A DNA stretch of 7,557 nt, taken from positions 1-7,557 of the forward strand of contig JAEUAC010000318.1 of the NCBI GenBank assembly GCA_019695455.1, in the 5' to 3' direction. The stretch is from Methylorubrum extorquens (GTDB lineage Bacteria; Pseudomonadota; Alphaproteobacteria; Rhizobiales; Beijerinckiaceae). Positions 1 through 5,189 of the stretch are shown piece by piece. The notes beneath the pieces are model-generated. The model was not told the origin of the DNA. It searched no databases and saw nothing but the letters and a program-made list of their open reading frames with translations. The translations under genes were made by a program, and so were the position numbers. Positions within the stretch are counted from its first letter, which is position 1. Every line of letters begins with the position of its first letter.

Positions 1-139
1 GGCGGAACGAGCGTGGGGAGCGTCGCAAGGAGAGCGGTCGTGCCGCGGCCCGGCCGCGAGCCGTCGCGGCGCCCGACGGCGCGCGGCCGGGCCGCGGCAC
101 GACCGCCCTCCTGGCGACGCTCCGCACGCTCGTTCCGCC
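1..139. repeat. Long near-perfect inverted repeat (hairpin)
   Basis: Bases 1-66 are the reverse complement of bases 74-139, with 62 of 66 positions matching and a 7-base loop at 67-73. The four mismatches are at left-arm positions 16, 27, 33 and 59. The repeat begins at the first base of the window, so it may continue outside. Base 140 onward is ordinary coding sequence of the partial gene that ends at 227. Chance cannot explain a stem of this length. It is either a real inverted duplication or a fold-back assembly or read artefact at a contig end; the sequence alone cannot settle which. Confidence 0.93.
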
Positions 140-227
140 CTTCGACGACGATCGGGCGACGGGCGACGAGTTCGAGGCCGTCGCGGCCGCGATCCTCGCG
201 GGCGCCTTCGACGGAGCCGCCGCGTGA
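3..227 (+). CDS. 3' end of an unidentified gene upstream of the ABC transporter (partial)
   Basis: An open frame runs from the window edge to TGA at 225-227 and gives about 74 residues. The last 40 or so look like real protein: G+C at third positions is very high, and the tail is acidic and then alanine-rich (FDDDRATGDEFEAV, then ending in DGAAA). The first 22 or so codons lie in the left arm of the hairpin, are arginine-rich, and have several codons ending in T or A, so they may not be genuine coding sequence. The stop overlaps the GTG start of the next permease in a GTGA junction, which suggests the gene belongs to the same operon. A substrate-binding protein would be expected in this position in some such operons, but the visible C-terminus does not resemble one that I recognise. 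No function is assigned. Confidence 0.5.
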   Translation, partial: RNERGERRKESGRAAARPRAVAAPDGARPGRGTTALLATLRTLVPPFDDDRATGDEFEAVAAAILAGAFDGAAA

Positions 228-850
228 CCTGGCTCCTCGAGAACTGGGACACCTTCGCGGAGGCGCTGCGCCAGCACGTGGTGCTGGTCGCCCAGGCGCT
301 CGCGCTGTCGCTCGCCATCGCGCTCCCGCTCGGGATCGTCTCGGCCCGCCGGCCCCGGCTCTACACGCTCGTCCTCGCGGTCACGGGCGCGCTCTACACG
401 ATCCCAGCGCTCGCCCTGTTCGCGCTCCTGATCCCCGTCATGGGCCTCGGATCCGGCCCGGCGCTGACGGCGATCGTCATGTATTCCCTCCTCGTCCTCA
501 CGCGGAACGTGGTGGTCGGGCTGCGCTCGGTCTCGCCGGACGTGCTGGAGGCGGCGGACGGCATGGGCTACGGGCGCCTCCGCCGGCTCCTCGCCATCGA
601 GATGCCGCTCGCCCTGCCCGTCGTGATCGCCGGCATCCGGCTCACGGTCGTGACCCAGATCTCGGTCGCGACGGTGGGCGCCTTCATCGGCGCGGGCGGC
701 CTGGGGGACCTCATCTTCCAGGGCATCACGCAGGACATCGGCGACAAGGTCGTGGTCGGGGCGGTCGCGGCCTCGCTCCTCGCCATCGTGGCGGACGAGG
801 CCCTGCGCCTCCTGGAGGCCCGCGCCGCCGCCCTCGGGGGCCGGCCGTGA
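224..850 (+). CDS. ABC transporter permease, quaternary-amine/osmoprotectant (OpuCB/OpuCD-like) type
   Basis: This is an inner-membrane permease of 208 residues, the usual size for the short permeases of the quaternary-amine uptake class (OpuBB, OpuCB/OpuCD, YehW/YehY). It should form half of the membrane channel for a small zwitterionic solute. Hydrophobic segments lie at about residues 18-38, 47-72, 78-98, 132-157 and 175-192. The EAA loop that docks to the ATPase starts at E109 (EAADGMG) and runs to the LALP turn near 129-132. It is followed by a GAFIGAGGLGDLIF segment at 152-165, typical of this family. The GTG start at 224 overlaps the stop of the preceding frame, and GGAG lies 7 bases upstream at 213-216. 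Its 3' end overlaps the second permease by four bases. The exact substrate (betaine, choline, carnitine, proline betaine) cannot be read from the permease. Confidence 0.9.
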   Translation: MTWLLENWDTFAEALRQHVVLVAQALALSLAIALPLGIVSARRPRLYTLVLAVTGALYTIPALALFALLIPVMGLGSGPALTAIVMYSLLVLTRNVVVGLRSVSPDVLEAADGMGYGRLRRLLAIEMPLALPVVIAGIRLTVVTQISVATVGAFIGAGGLGDLIFQGITQDIGDKVVVGAVAASLLAIVADEALRLLEARAAALGGRP

Positions 851-1488
851 GCGGCCTCCTGCACTGGGTCGCGACCCACGGCGAGATCATCGGCCGGACG
901 GTCCGCGAGCACCTCGTCCTGTCCGGCGTCGCGCTGGCCGTCGCGCTGGCGCTCGCCCTGCCGATGGGCGTCGCGCTCGTGCGGCATCCGCGCGCCGCGG
1001 CCATCGCCGTCGGGGGCGTCAACACGCTGCGGACCATCCCGAGCCTCGCCCTCCTCGTCATCATGCTGCCCGTGCTCGGGACGGGCTTCCTCCCCTCGGT
1101 CGTGGCGCTCACGCTCTACGGGCTCCCGGCCATCCTCCTGAACACGCTCGTGGGTCTGCGCGAGGTGGACGCCGACGTGATCGACGCCGCGCGGGGCCAG
1201 GGGCTGTCCGAACGCCAGATCACGACGGACATCACCATCCCCCTCGCCCTGCCCGTGATCCTCGCCGGCATCCGCACCTCGGCCGTCCAGATCGTCTCCG
1301 CCGCCACGCTGGCGGTGTTCATCGGCGGTGGCGGGCTCGGCGAGCTGATCTCCTCGGGCCTGGGCCTCCTCGACATCGCCCAGCTCGTCACGGGCGCGCT
1401 GCTCGTGGCGCTGCTCGCCGTCGCGACGGAGCTCGTCTTCGGCGCCATCCAGTTCGGGCTCGCCCGCCGCTACGGAATTGCCTCGTGA
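847..1488 (+). CDS. ABC transporter permease, second subunit of the same osmoprotectant-type importer
   Basis: This 213-residue permease is clearly related to its upstream neighbour and probably pairs with it as a heterodimer, as OpuCB and OpuCD do. Hydrophobic segments lie at about residues 23-45, 50-78, 82-103, 133-160 and 175-205. The EAA-type coupling loop is D113-AARGQGLSERQ to LALP (132-136). The family-typical FIGGGGLGELI stretch is at 158-168. The start is GTG at 847, inside a GTGA overlap with the first permease's stop. The same frame stays open back toward the window's left edge, but that upstream stretch is arginine/proline-rich antisense-like sequence, coincides with the first permease in another frame, and does not continue the protein. 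The ribosome-binding site is weak, so translation is probably coupled to the upstream gene. Confidence 0.9.
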   Translation: MSGLLHWVATHGEIIGRTVREHLVLSGVALAVALALALPMGVALVRHPRAAAIAVGGVNTLRTIPSLALLVIMLPVLGTGFLPSVVALTLYGLPAILLNTLVGLREVDADVIDAARGQGLSERQITTDITIPLALPVILAGIRTSAVQIVSAATLAVFIGGGGLGELISSGLGLLDIAQLVTGALLVALLAVATELVFGAIQFGLARRYGIAS

Positions 1489-2456
1489 TCCGGCTCGAAC
1501 GCGTCTCGAAGACCTTCCCGGGCACGGCGCTTCCGTCCGTGGACGCGGTCGACCTCGAGGTCCCGGACGGCACGACCTGCGTCCTCATCGGCCCGTCCGG
1601 CTGCGGCAAGACGACCACCCTGCGGATGATCAACCGCCTGATCGAGCCCTCGGCCGGTCGCGTGATCGTCGAGGGCGAGGACGTGACGCGCGCCGATCCC
1701 GTCCAGCTTCGACGCCGGATCGGCTACGTCATCCAGGGCATCGGCCTGTTCCCGCATCTCAGCGTCGGCGACAACGTCGCCACCGTGCCCCGCCTCCTCG
1801 GCTGGCCGAAGGCGAAGGTCGCGAGCCGCATCGACGAGATGCTGTCGCTGGTCGGGCTTGATCCGGCGACCTTCGCGGGCCGCAAGCCGGGCAGCCTCTC
1901 CGGCGGACAGCGCCAGCGCGTCGGCGTGGCGCGCGCGCTCGCGGCCGACCCGCCCGTCATGCTCATGGACGAGCCCTTCGGGGCGGTGGATCCGGTCGTC
2001 CGGGCCCGGCTGCAGCGCGAGTTCGGCGAGATCCTGAGGCGGCTCGGCAAGACCGTCATCATGGTCACGCACGACATCGACGAGGCGATCCGGATGGGGG
2101 ACCGCGTCGCCATCATGCGAGGCGGCCGGATCGTGCAGTACGACGAGCCGTCCCGCCTGCTCGGGCGGCCGGCGGACGCGTTCGTGGCCGACTTCGTCGG
2201 GGCGGACCGCGGCCTGAAGCGGCTGACGCTCGAACCCGCGGCGGCCTTCGCCGTGCCGGGCGTCGCCCCGCCGGGCGTCCCGGCCCTGCCGGCCGACGCG
2301 TCCCTCCAGGAGGCGCTCTCGCTGATGCTGGCCTCGGGCGCCGACGCCGTCGCGGTCGCGGGCCGCGACGGGAGGCCGGCCGGCCTCGTGACGCTCGCCC
2401 GCATCCGCGAGGTCGCGGCCGCTCAGGCGGAGGGCGGCGCCGCGAGCGCCGCGTAA
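1485..2456 (+). CDS. ABC transporter ATP-binding protein, OpuAA/OpuCA-like, with C-terminal CBS-like segment
   Basis: This cytoplasmic ATPase of 323 residues powers the two permeases encoded just upstream. All nucleotide-binding motifs are intact: Walker A GPSGCGKTT at 36-44, Q-loop Q84 in YVIQGIGLFPHL, signature LSGGQRQR at 138-145, Walker B VMLMDEP with catalytic E163, D-loop near 166-170, and H-loop H196 in VTHD. The QGIGLFPH stretch is characteristic of the glycine-betaine/proline-betaine ATPase family. After the ATPase domain, residues of about 280-315 (ASLQEALSLMLASGADAVAV onward) resemble a CBS half. OpuA-type ATPases often carry two CBS repeats used to sense ionic strength; here only one is visible. 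The GTG start at 1485 forms a third GTGA overlap. The gene ends in TAA, and its last 34 bases overlap the convergent minus-strand gene. Confidence 0.93.
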   Translation: MIRLERVSKTFPGTALPSVDAVDLEVPDGTTCVLIGPSGCGKTTTLRMINRLIEPSAGRVIVEGEDVTRADPVQLRRRIGYVIQGIGLFPHLSVGDNVATVPRLLGWPKAKVASRIDEMLSLVGLDPATFAGRKPGSLSGGQRQRVGVARALAADPPVMLMDEPFGAVDPVVRARLQREFGEILRRLGKTVIMVTHDIDEAIRMGDRVAIMRGGRIVQYDEPSRLLGRPADAFVADFVGADRGLKRLTLEPAAAFAVPGVAPPGVPALPADASLQEALSLMLASGADAVAVAGRDGRPAGLVTLARIREVAAAQAEGGAASAA

Positions 2457-3178
2457 TCGGCCCGCTCCACGGGCGCGAAGCCCGCGATCCCGAGCGCCGC
2501 CATCGGGCCCGCGGCCGCCGCGTCCCGGCCGAGGCCGACGAGGCCGGCCCGGAGCCGGGCGACATCGGCCGAAGGCATCGAAGGAGAGGCGACGAGCAGG
2601 GGCGCCGGCCGCCAGGGCGTGCTCGCCACGATCCGGAGACGGGCGGCCGTCGACGGCTCCTCGCGGCGCAGGATGGCGTGCCACAGCGAATCGAGCGGCC
2701 CGACGTCGATCGCGCCGGCCTCCAGCGCCTCGATCACGCGCCGCGGCGTGACGAGCGGCCCGATGTGGGCGGGCCGGATCGCATGCCCGTCCAGGAAGGC
2801 GTTCACGGCATGGAAGCCCGATTGCGAATGCTCGGCCGTCCAGCCGAGCCGGCCCCGCAGCGCCGTCGCGAGGTCGGCGGAACCGTCCTCCGCCCGGACG
2901 ACGAGGTCGGTCCGGTAGAGCGGCCGCCCGTCCCCTCCGGCCGGAACCGGCGCCGCGACCGGCCGGTGGTCCGGGTAGAGGTTGGCGAAGGGCCAGCCGC
3001 ACATGAAGGCGAGGCCGAGATCGTCGCGGGCCCACAGCGTCTCGAGCGGCGCGGGTGCGGGGTGCGCCGCGTAGGCGAGCGGGATGCCGGACGCGTCGCC
3101 CGCCCGGCCGAGCAGCGCGGCCCAGGCCGCCTCCGCGGCCGGCGTCACCGCGTACATGCGGGCATTGGCGACGGGCAC
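2423..3178 (-). CDS. PhnD-like (phosphate/phosphonate ABC-type) substrate-binding-fold protein without signal peptide
   Basis: This 251-residue protein resembles the PhnD-like solute-binding family. Family-like features are ANARMYAVTPAAEAAW near the N-terminus, LWARDDLGLAFMCGWP at 48-63, a ligand-loop-like SQSG at 118-121, and IDVGPLDSLWHAIL at 157-170, a normal order for a two-lobed binding protein. The chosen start is GTG at 3178, 11 bases after the upstream stop; an ATG at 3157 is the alternative, but it would drop the conserved-looking ANAR segment. Neither start gives a hydrophobic leader or a lipobox, so the protein is predicted to be cytosolic, which is odd for an ABC binding protein. 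No Shine-Dalgarno is evident, so coupling to the cyclodeaminase-like gene is likely. It could be a cytosolic sensor or ligand carrier, or a binding protein whose export signal I cannot see. The ligand is unknown. Confidence 0.75.
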   Translation of the reverse strand: MPVANARMYAVTPAAEAAWAALLGRAGDASGIPLAYAAHPAPAPLETLWARDDLGLAFMCGWPFANLYPDHRPVAAPVPAGGDGRPLYRTDLVVRAEDGSADLATALRGRLGWTAEHSQSGFHAVNAFLDGHAIRPAHIGPLVTPRRVIEALEAGAIDVGPLDSLWHAILRREEPSTAARLRIVASTPWRPAPLLVASPSMPSADVARLRAGLVGLGRDAAAAGPMAALGIAGFAPVERADYAALAAPPSA

Positions 3179-3189
3179 GAGCGCGCGGC

Positions 3190-4191
3190 TCAGGCGTAGC
3201 GGAGGCGGTGCCCCATCCCGAGCCGCTCCGCCTTGTCGAGCATGGCCGAGCCGAGCGCGATGTCCGACAGCGACAGGCCCCGGTGCCAGAAGAGGATGGT
3301 CTCGTCGTCGCTCTCGCGGCCGGGCTTCCGGCCGGCGACGATCTCGCCCATCTCGGCGTGCAGCGTCGTCTCGGACAGCTTGCCGGCCTCGACATGGGCC
3401 CGGAGCGACCCGAACTTGCCGCCCTTGCACTGGCCCCAGTCGTCGACGACGAGCTTCGCCATGATGTCGGTGAGCGAGAGCTCGACCGCGCTCATGGTGC
3501 CGTAGGGCACCACGAAGGCGCCGGGCTTGATCCACTCGGTCTTCAGCATCGGCGTCGGCCGGTCGAGGCGGGACGCCTCCACGACGATGTCCGCGCCGCG
3601 GACGCAGCCCTCCCAGTCGTCCGTCACGATCACGGGCTTGCCGAGATCGCGCGAGAGGCGCGCCCCGAAGGCGTCGCGGCTCTCCTTGCGACGGGAATGG
3701 ACCCGGATCTCGTCGAAGTGGAACAGGTGGTCGAGGAGCCGCACGTTCCAGTAGGCCGTCCCCCTCGCCCCGACATGGGCCAGGACCTTGGACTCCTTGC
3801 GGGCCAGGTACTTGGCGCCGATCGCCGTGATGGCGCCGGTCCGCATGTCCGTCAGGTGGGAGCCGTCGATGATCGCCTTCGGCACGCCGTTGCCGGGGTC
3901 CATCAGGAAGAGGAGGCCCATCTCGGAGGGCAGGCCCTCCTTGTAGTTGTCGACGAAGTCCGAGATCACCTTGACGCCCGCGTAGTTCACGGGCGGCCGG
4001 AAGGCGCCGCGCAGCACGTTGAAGTGGCCGTTGGCGGCGCCCGGCTCGAGATGCATGCGCGGCTCGATCACGGTCTCGCCCCGGCCCTGGGCCGCGAGCC
4101 CCGATTCGACGGCGGCCAGGATCTCGCCGTCCTCCAGGGCCAGCGCCTCGACGTCGAGCGCGTTCAGGTAGGTCAGGTAGAGCGGCTTCAT
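3190..4191 (-). CDS. Ornithine cyclodeaminase / mu-crystallin family protein
   Basis: This is a 333-residue NAD(P)-dependent enzyme of the ornithine cyclodeaminase/mu-crystallin/ketimine reductase family, at the usual family length. The substrate-side helices carry GVKVISDF (K74) and DMRTGAITAIGAKYLA (R117), matching the conserved lysine and arginine that hold the carboxylate of the amino acid. A Rossmann nucleotide-binding turn lies at 138-147 (AHVGARGTAY), and a cofactor-selecting segment at 162-170 (IRVHSRRKE). The stretch FVVPYGTMSAVEL (226-238) is where true ornithine cyclodeaminases have a GGDCPGKTEL-like motif with a catalytic aspartate; no aspartate is present there. The real reaction may therefore be another imine/amino-acid reduction or oxidation. 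As I recall, some databases label relatives 'tyramine oxidase subunit B', which I cannot verify here. The ATG at 4191 follows the upstream stop by one base, with GGGAG about 7 bases before it. Confidence 0.88.
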   Translation of the reverse strand: MKPLYLTYLNALDVEALALEDGEILAAVESGLAAQGRGETVIEPRMHLEPGAANGHFNVLRGAFRPPVNYAGVKVISDFVDNYKEGLPSEMGLLFLMDPGNGVPKAIIDGSHLTDMRTGAITAIGAKYLARKESKVLAHVGARGTAYWNVRLLDHLFHFDEIRVHSRRKESRDAFGARLSRDLGKPVIVTDDWEGCVRGADIVVEASRLDRPTPMLKTEWIKPGAFVVPYGTMSAVELSLTDIMAKLVVDDWGQCKGGKFGSLRAHVEAGKLSETTLHAEMGEIVAGRKPGRESDDETILFWHRGLSLSDIALGSAMLDKAERLGMGHRLRYA

Positions 4192-4192
4192 C

Positions 4193-5023
4193 TCAATCTC
4201 CCGCGAAGACGGGACGCTCCTTGGCGACGAACGCCCGGTAGGCCCGCCCGAAATCCCGCGTGCCCATGCACAGCGCCTGCGCCTGCGCCTCCGCCTCGAT
4301 GGCGGCGTCGACGCCCATGTCCCACTCGGCATGGAGGCACGCCTTCGTCATCGCATGCGCGAAGGTGGGGCCCTCGGCCAAGCTGCGGGCCAGCGCCTGC
4401 GCGTCGGCCAGCACGGCCCCGGGCTCGACGAGCCGGTTGTAGAAGCCCCAGCGCTCCCCCTCCTCGGCCGTCATGGTGCGGCCCGTGAAGAGGAGCTCCG
4501 ACGCGCGGCCCTGGCCGATGATGCGGGGCAGGATGGCGCAGGCGCCCATGTCGGCCCCCGCGAGGCCGACGCGGACGAACAGGAAGGCCGTCTTCGTCCG
4601 GGAGGTCGCGAACCGCAGGTCGGAGGCCATGGCCAGGATGGCGCCCGCGCCCGCGCAGATCCCGTCCACGGCCGCCACGATCGGCTGGGGGGCGGCCCGC
4701 ATCGCCTTCACGAGGTCGCCCGTCATGCGCGTGAAGCGCAGCAGCCCACCGACGTCGCCGGCCTCCTGCAGGCGGACGAGCGGCCCGATGATGTCGTGGA
4801 CGTCGCCGCCGGAGCAGAAATTGCCCCCGGCTCCCGTGATCACGATCGTCTTCACGTCCGCCCGGTGGACGAGGCCGCGAAAAAAATCGCGCAGCTCGGC
4901 ATACGAATCGAGCGTAAGGGGGTTCTTACGCTCGGGACGGTCCAGGGTGATCGTCCCGACCCCGTCGAGGAGGCTCCAGCCGAAGTGCTGCGGCACACCG
5001 CGATGGTCCAGGTCGTCGGGCAT
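4193..5023 (-). CDS. Enoyl-CoA hydratase/isomerase (crotonase) family protein
   Basis: This 276-residue crotonase-fold protein acts on a CoA thioester in the cytosol. Visible hallmarks are ITLDRPERKNPLTLDSYAELRDFF at about 25-48 (the crotonase N-terminal strand and turn), the first oxyanion-hole segment GGNFCSGGDV at 66-75, and the second, AVDGICAGAGAILAMASDLRFA, at 118-139. Residues 150-168 (VRVGLAGADMGACAILPRI) cover the catalytic region. D158 sits where many family members carry the second acidic residue, and the first catalytic glutamate of true hydratases appears to be replaced by R151 or V152. The family assignment is firm but 'hydratase' is not; isomerase, hydrolase or ring-cleavage chemistry are alternatives. 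The ATG at 5023 has GGAGG nine bases upstream. It is the first gene of a three-gene operon, and its TGA is one base before the cyclodeaminase-like ATG. Such genes often sit among aromatic-CoA degradation genes, but none is visible here. Confidence 0.9.
   Translation of the reverse strand: MPDDLDHRGVPQHFGWSLLDGVGTITLDRPERKNPLTLDSYAELRDFFRGLVHRADVKTIVITGAGGNFCSGGDVHDIIGPLVRLQEAGDVGGLLRFTRMTGDLVKAMRAAPQPIVAAVDGICAGAGAILAMASDLRFATSRTKTAFLFVRVGLAGADMGACAILPRIIGQGRASELLFTGRTMTAEEGERWGFYNRLVEPGAVLADAQALARSLAEGPTFAHAMTKACLHAEWDMGVDAAIEAEAQAQALCMGTRDFGRAYRAFVAKERPVFAGD
4909..4934. repeat. Perfect 10-bp stem-loop inside the crotonase gene
   Basis: CGAGCGTAAG at 4909-4918 and CTTACGCTCG at 4925-4934 are perfect reverse complements around the 6-base loop GGGGTT. 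On the coding (minus) strand this covers codons of about residues 30-39 (PERKNPLTLD). It uses CGT and CTT codons that are uncommon in this GC-rich gene. It may be chance: one such stem is not surprising in 7.5 kb of GC-rich DNA. Confidence 0.6.
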
Positions 5024-5110
5024 TCGAGAGATCCTCCGGGAGAGCCTCCGATAGCCGGCCCGTCGGGCTCGTGCCACCTCCGGCGACGTCCCGTCATCGA
5101 GCGCCGAGGT

Positions 5111-5170
5111 TAACGCAGTGCACAAGACCACTGTTGCGTTGCAACCAAAGTCGGGCGACAAGCGTATTCG
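5111..5170. promoter_or_regulatory. Divergent intergenic control region (candidate promoters)
   Basis: The 166 bases between the two divergent starts (5023 and 5190) must hold the control signals for the catabolic operon and the sugar transferase. The stretch 5111-5170 is clearly less GC-rich than its surroundings. It contains GTTGC-GTT-GCAAC at 5133-5145, a 5-base-arm inverted repeat that includes the palindrome GTTGCAAC. On the plus strand, TTGCAA (5139-5144) and GCGTAT (5162-5167) with a 17-base spacer is the best minus-35/minus-10 guess, and it is weak. I could not place a convincing minus-strand promoter. The inverted repeat could be an operator, but no regulator gene is nearby to support that. 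Confidence 0.3.
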
Positions 5171-5189
5171 TGCCGGGCGAGGTGAGAGC

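Noticed and set aside
13..846. Long open frame upstream of and in frame with the second permease
   Set aside because: Its product is arginine/proline/glycine-rich low-complexity sequence and it overlaps the well-supported first permease. It is an artefact of GC-rich DNA lacking stops; the permease starts at GTG 847.
1470..3395. 641-codon minus-strand open frame
   Set aside because: It lies opposite the ATPase and out of frame with the PhnD-like gene. It has low-complexity Arg/Asp/Ala composition and no recognisable domain.
3055..4488. 477-codon plus-strand open frame
   Set aside because: It is antisense to the cyclodeaminase and crotonase genes, which have clear family motifs. Its composition is typical of an antisense shadow.
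4880..4886. Run of seven A (seven T in the coding strand) in the crotonase gene as a possible slippage or frameshift site
   Set aside because: The frame is continuous through it, it encodes an ordinary Phe-Phe in the family, and there is no alternative product in the other frames.
5118..5189. GTG at 5118 as the sugar-transferase start
   Set aside because: It would add 24 polar residues and has no good ribosome site, whereas ATG 5190 has GAGG at the right distance and gives the usual N-terminus.
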